Shown here in pieces: positions 12,329 to 24,189 of a stretch of 64,000 nt of DNA. Below the pieces are notes generated by a model. That model was not told where the DNA came from. It ran no database searches and was given only the letters and a program-made list of their open reading frames with translations. Position numbers and translations under genes: made by a program. The stretch's first letter is position 1. Each line of letters opens with the position of its first letter. The DNA is from Centropus unirufus (taxonomy: Eukaryota > Chordata > Aves > Cuculiformes > Centropidae), in NCBI GenBank assembly GCA_013397695.1, contig VYZI01000040.1, positions 2,601,658 through 2,665,657 on the forward strand, written 5' to 3'.

Positions 12329-15300
12329 AAAAATGCTGAAACCAAAAACCAGAAGAGAAGTGGAAGGTGTACCAAGAGTGTAATGCAATTGTGTGCAGTA
12401 CATTCCACAGTTTCTCCAAGCAGGAAGTATACTTAGCTGGATCCATACATTTGCCTCGTGTGGGGGGGTGTGCACTTTGCCTTATGAATTTGTTTGCAGG
12501 AATCTGGAAGCATTGTTGGCTGAAACCAAATATATGTTTCACAGCATTAGAAGTCTACACGCAATTGTATTCAATATGAGAACAGAAGTAGATGAATCCT
12601 CAATCATTAATGTCCTTGGAGGACTGTATGAGATTCAAACAGATTGAAAACTTTTGTGGCCTCCGTAATGGTAAAGAAATGACAAGTGAGAAGAGAAATG
12701 AAAAACAAAATGAGTGTATTTGCTTTTGCTGTTCTTCCTTTTTTTAATTGCATTTTTATTTTATTTCCTGCTCAGATAATCAAAGGAAAATGATATTTAG
12801 CTTAGAGCAAATTTTATGACAAAAGGAACTTGGTTTGAGGTTGTTTTTATTACTTGCAGGTTTTTAAAAGTAACCTTGAAAATCATGGACTGATATGAAA
12901 GAATCTGAAATAGTACAGAGGAAAGACATTTGCTTATTGCTATCCATGGGGAACTGATTTGCTATTTGTTTTACTTTTTTTTCATTCATTATGTTGGAAT
13001 TATACTGGTTCCTCAATATCAGCTGAGGAGTGAGCTCTAGGTTCCTGTATTACAGTGTGAATTCAGGATAGTGTCAAGAGAACACTGGGTAAACTGATAA
13101 TTCAATAATTCCCTATTGCTTCTTCCTGCAAATGACATATTTTAAGATAAGAACAAGAAAAACAAAAAAAAAGACATTAACTTATTTGCTAAGTCCTGAT
13201 GAGCAATGTGTAGCGTTGTCACACCTGTGTGCATGGAGTGGCTGGATGTCACCTTTATTCTTTTCTCTCACCAAAGTAGGTTACCTATTTTACAAGTTAA
13301 GAATGATGGAATTCATGTGGGAAGTATTTCTACAGGAACTATCAATGGCTCAGCTCCATTCTCACTAAATTCAAGTTACAAATGATACCACGTTTCTTAT
13401 GTGGTTTTGTTTTGCTCGCTGGTAGACGCAATATTTTGAAAGAAGAGTTTACATAGACTCGCCATAACAATGACCAAAACAGATAACCTAGTGTATTCCC
13501 CAAAGTAAAATTCCCTAGGCTGTGCTGATGTGTTCTCCCCTCCTTTCTAAAATGATGGTTTATGAGAACAGAACCACTTTTCACTCCAAGAGAGTTAAAT
13601 CTATTTTGAAAACCATAACTGGTTCTAGCTCTTAATAGCAGTTTAATTCTGCAGTAAATGCCCCTTTTCATGTAGCTCTAATAATTAATTTGGCAGACTT
13701 CAGAAAAATAAAAGACCTGTTAAATTATTGTCCTAGAGACTAAAACATTTAACCTGAAAGTCATATGACAGTTGTCAGGGACTGTGTTTGCAGGCAGAGT
13801 GAAGGAAGAATTCCTTTAGGAAAAATTGAGATTTTAATTATTGACTTCTAGGAAGACATGATTAACAAGGGTTTCTCATCCTCAGTTATCAAATCCCGAG
13901 AGTCTGCTCCTGCATCTACTGTTTCTTAAGTAAAATCCCCAAAGTTCTTTCCGGTTCTCAGAGTAACCTCATTAAATCAACTGTAGTTAAACCTTCAGTA
14001 GATTAGAACATGGTAGGGGAATGTAGATGTAACACTTGATTACCTTTCTAAAGCTGATGACATGAATCGATTTTTGGAGCTTGATCTGCCCTGCCACAGC
14101 CAGCAAAGCATCTCCTCCCCATCCCCAGTTTTCCCAAGCACACGAGTTAAATCACGCGTTTAACAGGCTTGCAGTAAATGACCTCTTCTGCTCATAGGTA
14201 ATTGCTGAAGTTTTTACTCAGAATAAGAAAGCTCCACAAGTTCTGCATTCCACTGATATTGTATGTCTCGCTTTATCCTTAGAAAAGACTCACTACCAGG
14301 GAAAAAGGTATATGAGCAGGGGGCTTTGAGGTGTTTAGCATTATTGAATTAGATCTAGGACTAGTTCTTAATTGTTTTGACACCAAGGAAGTTCCACCAC
14401 AATAATTACAGACAAACACCTAAACCCACTGTATAGAAATTGAATGTAAAGGACTGGGTGCATTTTAGTGTCAAATTTTCCATCTATAATATCCCTTTCA
14501 AGAATTCTTGCTTTCTTTTGGTCAATATGCATATGATTTCTATTATATAATTGATCAAGAGTAGTAAACAAAAGTATGTCCTAAGATAATCGTGTTACTG
14601 AATCATGATGTGCCTTACATAAATTTTGTAATAGTCTGTCTTGGCTATCACAGGAAGCAAGGAAATGCTTAAATAAAAGTGCTTTCTGCTGCTTTAGTAT
14701 AAAGTAAATCTTTGTCCACTTAGCAGACTTTAATATTGGTATTGCGCTGTTTTCATTGGATACTCTTCTAGCAATTGTAGGATAATTTTGTTAGGTAAAT
14801 TAGAGGGAGCAGAATAATATATCTCTATCCCTCATTTGTTGCAGGATTAATTATCAGGTTGATTTTAAGATTTGGTCATGAACAAGGCCTTACATTGCTT
14901 AACTCATCTTTTCAACATGATTTATTCACAAATTGCTTTCTTTTGTCATCTTCCAACTTTTTTTCATTTGTCTTAAATGTAGGCTACAAATGTTTTCAAT
15001 GTCATGTATACATTCACACAGTTCATGCCTTTGGCAATGAAGATTCACTACAAATTTAATAATGTCTGAATCAATGATACAATTTCCTTGCTGAAGTTAT
15101 AGTTGCAAAATCTTATTGGCAGCTTATTTCATTGTAAAATCTTCATATATTTGCATTAATTACTTGCTTAATAAAGAATGCATTTAATGATGACAATTTT
15201 GTGTTTTTTTTCTGGTTAGCATATTTTATACTAGAGAATTCCTAAGTTACATTCATACAGGAATTTTCTTCATCCACTCCTGAAACAGAGAAGCAATTAT

Positions 15301-17299
15301 TAAACTTTGACCAAAAATGTCTGGAAAGAAGCCTTTCTCTAACAAAAATTATCATGACTTTCTACTGTCTGTGAATTGCAAACACAACTCCATTTTAAGG
15401 AAGACCTTGCTTATGAAATATCCTGTCATAAGTTTCACAGAGCACAATTTTTCTCACATGGAAAAATAAGAGTAGGGTTACTAGAGTCTGCCAGGTTTGA
15501 ACCTACAGTTCAAGGGAGTCTAAGTTTTTCAGACCTAGCTTGGAGCAGTAGAACAGCTCTTCCAGCTTTTGAAGTGCCAGCTTAATGAATCACTCCCCAC
15601 AAAATAGTTGCTTCTGACATTTCAGCCAAAGCCCTGCTGCTTTTGCAGGAGCCTACGTGCTTTTATCTTGCACATTGGTCTGAGCTGCAAAAATGTTCCC
15701 GTTTGTCACATACTGTTCTGTACTGTCACTTAGAAATAATGCTTGTGCTTGCTGAGTGAATATTGATAAGATACCTTGAGACTGTAATAAAAATGGGGCA
15801 AAGAGAAGGTATCTTTCAAATTTGATAAATAAAGTCTTTAAAACAGTGATAAAAGACTTCTGAGCATCCATTATTGAGAATGAATTCTCAGAGGTGCACA
15901 CGAAGTTGGGGGTTTATTGTTTGGTCATGCTCTTTCAAAGGTTTAGGGCTTTTACTCTGTGTTTCTAAGAAAAAGCTCTTTGAAGGTCATGTTTGAATTC
16001 AAAGCTGTACTTATTGTCTGTTTTTCCATGCTATCTACATTACTGTTGCGTATCGCATTTGGGAGCCCAATAGCTCCTGAAGGTAATATTTTCTAATTCC
16101 ACTTATCCTACCCTCTGGTGTAGCATTTGTCAGTGTAGGTTTGCATCTGCAGGTGTTGATAAGGTAGAAAAAGCTACCTGACTAACATTATTATACTGCT
16201 TATTTTTTCCTAGGTAGTTTGAAATTATTATCGCTGCTGGACTACAGTCATGTGCTAAAAGATAGCATGCCCTCCTTCTGTTATACCACCTTCAGCACTT
16301 TAAAGCAGTGGTGGCTGTACAGATTACCTAGCAGTGAGAAATCTCACTGTAACATAGAGTGGGTGGAGGGAAGGGGAGAGCTGGGGAAGATCTGTTTTTC
16401 ACTGCTGGTGTTGTACTCATACTGAAGGCCATGGCTCATTCTTAAGGTATCCGAGTAGGCAATTAATCTCTTGCTGTTAGAGAGCAGTGCCAAGCATAGC
16501 CACTAAACTACTGATGGTATTGGTGGCCATGGGAAACGAAAAGAGCAGTAACACTGAGCCATAAAACCCTCTGCAGGTGACTTTACTCTGTGAGACACTG
16601 GATTCTCTTGTTGAGATCCTCAGCAAGTATAACATGGGTCCTTCAGCTCTAAGAGAGGGATGTCTGGTCGGGGTGAAGGTGCCATCTCCATGGGACCCAC
16701 CAGGCTGCCTGTGGCTTCTGTGCATCTGTGCCTTCTCAGCCCGAAAATTCTTTTTGTTCCATCAATATTTTTCTTTGAGTATATAAAAAAATAAAGGCAC
16801 TCCACTGAAACAGGAATGGAAAACAGCAGTTATTTCCACATGATCTTGACCTGGCACTTCTATGAGAGGTTAAAAAAATTAACTGAATGCTCAAAGCATG
16901 AAAAAGCAGGATACATGCTTTGGAGCCCCTCTCAGCTGTACCGACAGCTCAGCTCACCACCTCCACTGCAGCTTTCCTTGCTTTCCTCACCAGAGCATCA
17001 GGCCAGTTGTAGGCATAAATACAACTTGGCATGTCCACCCAAACCTGCCTTTCAACACCTCTGATGTGACAAAACATTCTTCCCTTCTGTTTCTGTAATA
17101 GAAACAAGCTCTCTGAAACACATTTAGCTCTAACGGAGATAGTTTACTGCAGTCTTTCAAATCCCCCTTTTCCCCAGGCTCAGTAATAACATAGCACTGG
17201 GATCAAAACATGAGCACGTTGGAAAAAGAACGAGTTTCTACATCACAGAATAAAGGTTTCTGTAACTTCAGACCTGTTTTCCCCCTCCCTACCTCTCCC

Positions 17300-17362
17300 T
17301 TCTTTTTTTTGATTGTTTTTTTATTTTGTTTGTTTGGTTGTTTTTTGATTGTTTTAACTTTC
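17300..17362. repeat. T-rich low-complexity tract
   Basis: Runs of T are interrupted by G, with GATTGTTTT repeated at about 17311 and 17347. A pyrimidine-rich C/T stretch sits directly upstream (17279-17300). No element boundaries are visible, so this is read as simple low-complexity sequence. Confidence 0.75.
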
Positions 17363-20300
17363 CTACTCTCTCAACTTCAGGAGCTCATGTTAGATATTTT
17401 TATCCATTTTCTCTGCATACCATCATGATGGCCAGCAGAGCAGTATGTAGGTTGGTAGCTAGCCCAGCCAATGCAGGTCATCACTTTATGCCATGAGAAT
17501 TCAGTATTTCAGCCAGTCGTGTGAGTATGAGCAGGTTTCTTATTCTAATGTTTTCTAACAAAGATATGTAAAATGCTATCATTGGATAGATGCAAGGTAC
17601 ATGTTGAAAGGGTAAATAAACACACAACATTTTTAGCAGCCAGTTTGTGTATGTTGGGCTAATTTTTTCTGCCTCAGTAAACAAAAGTTTACAAAAATAC
17701 ATTAATAATAATTCTGGCTTGAACAGGAGCTGATGAAGATTCATTAGGTAATGTGAAAGTAGTGGAGAACTCTTCTGTGGCTCTCTCACTCTGGTTTTAG
17801 AGTATGAATTAAACTTTAGTAAGCTTATTCTCAGAACATCCTTACAGTTTGTGAATTATTATTCTCATCTGCATGCCTACATTCCAGTTAAATGGAGACT
17901 TAATCATACTTCAGTGGCTAAGTGACTAAGCACCGGCATCCAATACAGGTTGTCGGAATATGAAACATTGCTATAGATCTGGCACCTGTGAGGGATTTGG
18001 TTTCCCTTTGGAGCAGCATCTGGGGACCACAGTGGGTACTCACAAAAGGTGCTAGACAACTTTCTTTTCTTTTCTGAGAGCAGCTCAACTGAAATCTCAA
18101 GGAAAAATTCAAACTTCTCTTTAGCACTGCATAAAGCCTGAAAGTGCCTAGGGTCACTAAATGTACATACTTTGAGCCAAATAAACCTCCTCGGGCGCCC
18201 TAGCAGAGGCTTCTGCACTTGATCAGAAGCCCTGGCAAAGGAAGTGAAGCACCGTGCCTAAGCAACCCTGCAGTGTGCACAGGGGTTGAATGACAATATC
18301 TTAACTAAATGAGGTGTTATTCTGCTATGCACAGCCCAAAGCTGGCCAGTGCCAAAGTACGCATGCAGTAGAGTAGGGGAACTTGTATAACAATCCTTTG
18401 CTATTCTGAAAGGATCTGATCCCATCCCAAGGGAACTGACCATCAAGCTCAAGGCAAGACTGTGAAGGGTCTGTTCCCCCATTGAAGCTGGTTGTCATGG
18501 TGTCAGTGATGCAGGAGAAATTGGATCAGAGAAAAAGCAAGAGTGAAATTGAGTACTCTGTTGCTGCTGTGACATAAGGATCCTGCACAAAGGAGGAAGC
18601 CTCAGTTTGGGACCCATCTGTGGTGTCTACTTTTGCATGTGTCATGGATAAAAAGGTCTGTACAGTGTTGTGAACAGGGACCGGCAACCAGGACGCAGCT
18701 TATTTTCAGGGCCATCCCACTTACATACGGCTTCGGACATCTTGGGTCTGTGTTGGTTTTGAATTCATGAATTTTACATTCCAGTGGCAGCAAATGGGAG
18801 TGACTGGAGGGTCTAAGGGATCTTTGGTAATGAGTCAGCATAAAGACAACTGAAATGATTAAGGTCTCTGCTATGTTTGGAAATCTTTTGGAAAGAAAGT
18901 GACATTAAACAGACAGTTGAATGGACGGGAATATTTTCGATAGGCCAAACCAAAGAATGCACCATGGGCTGGACATTATTGCTCTAGCACATGATAGAAG
19001 AGAAGCTGACACCTTGCCTTCTTGGAACTTCAGAAAATATCTGCAGTCAAAATGTGCACAATGTTTTTAATCTCTTATGGATAGATGTTTTGCTGAGAAC
19101 CCTTAAGGTAGGTCCTTGGCCAGGCGCTTGCAGTACTCAGCTTTCTTGTGGGCTTTAGGCTTCCTGCTTGACATCCTCCTGCACCCTGGGCAAGTCTCTC
19201 TGGCTGCTGATGAGGACAAAGGGTTCTCTGAAGATCCAACTGATAGCTGGATAAGTCACAAGAGAAAATAAGACTTTTTCTAACTTGTGGTATTTATCTC
19301 ACCTTCTTTATACTCCCTGTGAAACAAATAGGACTATTTTAACCACCCTGGCCTGTGACACAGTGCTTGAAGGGGGGTGTGGGGGGTGTATGAATATAGA
19401 TCTAAGTCTCTCAAAGTTATACCAGAGGAACAGGGCAGGACCTGAAGCTCCATCTGCTAAGCTTGGGTCTTGTCCTGAGGACCCAGCAGCCCCAAGTTTT
19501 ACTACTTTTGACTATGAAGAAAACATTCTTTTCTTCTTCAACTATATCTTTTTTTTCTGTGATGGCAGCTGTAATTTTTAGTTCTGAACTGAATAGGGGA
19601 GAAGAAATGCTATTTCTTTTATTTCCTACAGTATTTATTGTCCTTAATTGCTTCTCAGGGAATTTGTAGTGAGTATTTCTTTAATTTTGCTTTTTAAAAT
19701 TTCACTTCTCTAGTACTACTTAAATTTTATTTTTAAATCTTGTCTTGGTAAATTATGAAGTTTTTTATTAATTTTCAAGTTTTCTAAAGTTCTGCTGCTT
19801 CATTAGAATATTTAACATTTACATCCCTTATATTAAGCACAGATATAGATAGAGTGCTCATCTAAGCCAGACCTGGTAAATTTTTTAATAAGAATCATCA
19901 GAATAATAAGCAGTTGATTAAATTATTGATCTTTCAGGATAAGCAGTACCTTCCAAAGATGTGGAACTAGGTATTTAGAGCTCAAGGAGGAACTGCTTTT
20001 CCTTTACTGCAAGATCTGACCTACAGGTGTCATATGCCCCTTCTGCTGAAATAATGGCTGCATACATACTACCCTTCTCTCCAGGTTTTCTTCAGAAATG
20101 AGGAAATGATCATTACTTTATGGCTATTCTAAAACCAGAATAATCATTTGCTTCTACCTGGTATGGCCATTAGTCATACATGCCTCTTATTTTAGAAAAA
20201 TCTGTATTTCATAAGACTGAAAGTCCATTTATTCCAAACATTCTTGGCAATATATAGAAACCTCAAAGTGCATTGCTTTCATTTCTGACATAAAACTATG

Positions 20301-21545
20301 CATGACACATGGGTTTTTTAAAAATATTGAACTTAGGTAGTACCTGATCTTTAGCAAAATGTACAAAATTAATAGTGTATAGCTGTTCATTGGAATTCAG
20401 AACTGATGCATGGGTAAAACATACGCACTTAATCTATCAATATAAGCCATTAAGATTAACCTACCCTGTACCTCATTCTCAGTGTAAAGAGGTTTTCTGC
20501 TGTGATAACATAGGTAAATTATCATGTGGTACTACTCTGGCTCCCAGAAAATGTAATAGTTCCTTAAATGACAGCAGCTTCTATGCCTATACATCATTAC
20601 TTTCCACTGTATTTTTACTGCAAATCTGTATAAATCCATACTTTATTGCCCCTGCATAAACTTAGCCTGATAGAGTAAACCACTATCGCCATGGCAATAA
20701 CAGCAATCAGAGAGTGAAGGTTGTGCCTTGGTGCTTTAGGCCAGCCGCAATAAGAGTATTTTACTGCTCATTCAAGCTATTTGGTTTTGAGCCTTTCTAA
20801 ACTGCTCCTATGCTCATTTGAGATATAAATTGGTCTACTTATTCAATAAAGAACTCTAATTGACTTAAGTTCTTATTACTGGCTTAAACTATGAGTTTTT
20901 TGTCGTGATTATCATGTTTGATAAACAACGTCTGATGATATGTTTGTTCCTTCTGCACCCACAAAAATTGTTGATACTTTAAAATATGCCTTTATCTTTT
21001 GAACCTTGCTTAGAAAAAGTTTGACTTGCACGATGGGTTGGACTACAAAAGCAAATTGAAGCATTGATTTCCCCATTTCGTCACCTCAAGAGAACAATTC
21101 ATAAAGCACGGAAGTTCTAACTAGTCAATCAATAGTTGCTACTTAAAAGAGAGAGAATGCAGATAGTCTGTTGTTATTAAAAGCGTTCTTCAGAAGATGG
21201 CAATAAATGGAAAGAGAGGAGCTGATTGAACCTCTGAGTGGAGTTCAGGACTAACACGTTGAGGGAAGGAAAGATGGACTTGCAAATTGTCTTGTAAATG
21301 GGAAAAGCATATATCTATAAAGACTTCCCAGCTCTTAAGAACAAAGATGACCTGAAACATCCTGCCTACAGAACGACATGGAGATCTCTGTCAGACCCCT
21401 GGCAGATTGCTTGAACCCCTTGACTTTCCAAGCCAGACCCAGAGGCCTGGATCCTTCACTGCAGCATGGTCCTGGATCAGACACCTTGATGTTCCTGCAA
21501 CAGAGGACAGGCTTGAAAGTCCCAGCATCTAACAGACCTGTCTGA

Positions 21546-21598
21546 CCAGGCAGTCTGAGCTGGGAGACTCCAAGTAACCTTGGAGCCAGGCAGTCTGA
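21546..21598. repeat. 13-bp direct repeat, 40 bp apart
   Basis: CCAGGCAGTCTGA occurs at 21546-21558 and 21586-21598 inside a patch (21370-21670) that is noticeably richer in GC than its flanks. The patch could be a decayed transposon or LTR, but I do not recognise a family. Confidence 0.55.
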
Positions 21599-22804
21599 AT
21601 GTTTGATGCTCCTGCATGATCTCTGGAACCGGCTTAGGAGATGTTGGAGTCAGGAGCAGCCACTTCAATAAGGCAAGGCAAGGCTTTAATTTCTCTGGAA
21701 GATTTTAAAGATTGTTATTTCATACTAGATTAAATGCAGGGGTTAGGGTTTTAGTTTTCAAAAAAATATCATATGGAATGGGAATTTTAAGCTTTGAACA
21801 TTTCAGCTATAAAAGATTTCACAATACTCATGCAAATGGTGCAGCTGACAAATGTGTTCCTCCATGTGGTGGCAATGACGGCAACTAAAATTACAGCACA
21901 AGATGCAGTTCTGTGTGATCTCTTTCTGAAACTGAACTTTAGAGTTGTGAATAATGCACTCTTCAAATTAAGCTGATTAGGCCATTTATCAGATATTGGA
22001 AATCTGATTTTTCCACACCCATTATAAGCATGTGCTTCTTGATTTTAGTTGATGACTTGTACACACAGATAAACAATAGGGGGAGAGGTGTGATCTTGCT
22101 TCCTTTCAAATGATAGCATTCAATTTGCTTGGAAACAGGAGCAAGGTTGCAAGCAGCAGGGGCCATGGTGAACAGTTGCGTGTGTGAGGGCAGGAGGGAC
22201 CACCATGGGGCAGCCTGCCCTGAGGAAGAGGAAAACAGAGAAGGAACCTTACTTGCAGCATTACCTAACCGTTACATGTGTGTATTAACCATTTAACCAT
22301 CAAAGAAGCATATGGTGAACATGCTCAGGCATAAACAATTAAAAATTAGTGCCTACTGGGGTCTGGAGCACAGTCGTAGTATGGGGCAGTCAACACTAAA
22401 ACCAGGGTCGGGGCCATCTTGAGGGACTGCAGCCCATGGATGAGCCACGATAGGGAAGGGACAAGCAAAAATAGTTTTGTATTCAGAGCAGAACACTATG
22501 AAATAAGAAAGTGCATACAGGGGATTCCCCTAGCTCTCAAACACAGTGCAGACCCCCATCCTTCCCTATGCTGCAGTAACGCAGCCATGTGCCAGGGTAT
22601 CTGTGTCCCAACAGGGAACGGATCACTTTTCCCTGTAGTCATGTGTTAGCCATGAGGATGAACTTTACTCATACTGCTCCATCTGGAAGAGCTGAGAAAT
22701 GAGGAGCTTGTGTCTGCGTGAAAACATTGTTATTTAAATTCACCACCCAGTAACGTTCGAACTAATAAAGCTGAACTTGCTGCCTCTTTGTTCTTCAATA
22801 AAGG

Positions 22805-22817
22805 GTGTGTGTGTGTG
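22805..22817. repeat. (GT)n microsatellite, very short
   Basis: Thirteen bases of alternating GT. This is below the length at which strong polymorphism is expected. Confidence 0.8.
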
Positions 22818-24151
22818 AAACCTCTGCTAACCCATGGACAGAGAACTGCAAAATGAGATTTAGTGTTTAAAGCTATTTCTACAGTTATTATTAGATTCAG
22901 AGACCTTCAGCTATATCACTACCCAGATATCAGTGGTAGGGTCAGTGCTGTGCTGCTTATCCTGCTTAAGAAAACATTCTTTTTAGCTAATACAGTCTTC
23001 TGAATCTCTGATTTTTCCCCTATTATTCATCCCAGCACTCTTCTATTCTGTTTAAACCCTATTAGATTTACAGTAAGATGCCACTAAGATGACAAGTGAC
23101 CTATTTGCATTGGCCGCCTCTCACATGCTGATGTAATGGTGCATGACCTATCAGCAGACATTCAAAAATTCAAGATTGATTGGTCTAAGTGTTAATTGTT
23201 CTATTAAAGGGGGAAAGAAATGCCCTACACTCTCCTTCTGTTAACCTCAGGTCTGTCCCTGATACTATCTGTCACAACTCAACATATCCTTCCTATTTCC
23301 ATGCCTGCAAAATTAACCTTAAATAATTACAGTCTTTAATGGACCCAACATGTCAGGTTGAAATCAGATTCTCCAAAGAGATTTGATAAAGTGGGTTGAG
23401 GTAATTCTGTTTTAATGTGGGAAATGAAACATTCATTGCTATTAAAAGATGTGAGATGATATTGAACATTTATATCTCACCAAAAATAAGGGCAGTGTGG
23501 TAAAGCTTTTGATGTGAAAAAAACTTATTTTAAAGACTGAGTGTGAGACCGAATAATTTCCTAGCTTACAAACCTGTTGTATTCACACTGGACTGAGAGT
23601 TATTTGAGAAGAGTTTGTCCTGAGGGTGGTTTACACTTAAAATACACCCAAATTTCTTCTCCAGCAGGTAGATAATACATCATGTGCATGATTCTCCTCC
23701 ATAAGACACTGAAATCAAAGTCTGAAAAAGCATTAATATTGTTAAGCACAATGAGAGAAAACCAGGTAGCTTGCTGAATGAGGACCGATAGCCTGCAATT
23801 TTTAATTCATGACTATCTGCTTTTTCTGAGTTTTTGGTAGTTGTCATGCTAAGCCTTGCAAGACAAGTATGGGATCAACAACAACCCAACGGATTAAATT
23901 CAGCAGTACTGCAAGGAATAGCATGGGAGGTCCTAGCTGATGGCCATCTAAACCTCTGATTATTGCCAAAGTAAGAGAGAGATTCAAAGAAAATTGATCA
24001 TAGTCTAAGTGAGTCTAGTACATATATCAAACTGGAGCTTTGTTCTGTTTGAATGGCACTCTTCTGTGGATGAGCTTAGTGACTTTGCTGCCCAACAGTG
24101 GTCTGTTTGCAGGTACCAAGTCCAGTAGAATTACGTTGTCTGAAAACAGTG

Positions 24152-24189
24152 TGAGATTCCACGGAGGAACTGAGATTCCATGGAGGAAC
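24152..24189. repeat. 19-bp tandem duplication
   Basis: Two adjacent 19-bp units (24152-24170 and 24171-24189) read TGAGATTCCAYGGAGGAAC and differ by a single C/T. The C in the first unit is part of a CpG, so the difference fits CpG decay in the second copy after a fairly recent duplication. Confidence 0.85.

Larger units (their letters stand above)
10539..20689. other. AT-rich unique noncoding DNA
   Basis: Ten kilobases without a supportable exon or a recognised transposon. The longest open frames (for example 13342-13671 minus, 109 codons; 17904-18218 minus, 104 codons) have no domain. Small features are the (AC)n tract at 12312-12328, a T-rich tract at 17300-17362, a G-rich doublet GGGGGGTGT at about 19373-19390, and a conserved-looking TAAT-rich patch at 14990-15200. 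A slightly GC-richer piece at 19090-19260 was read in all frames without finding a recognisable peptide. Confidence 0.55.

Noticed and set aside
19090..19260. Possible coding piece in GC-richer sequence
   Set aside because: Read in six frames; stops interrupt every frame and no known peptide appears.
21738..21756. Interstitial telomeric repeat (GGGGTTAGGGTTTTAG)
   Set aside because: Only about one and a half TTAGGG units; far too short to be a telomere relic.
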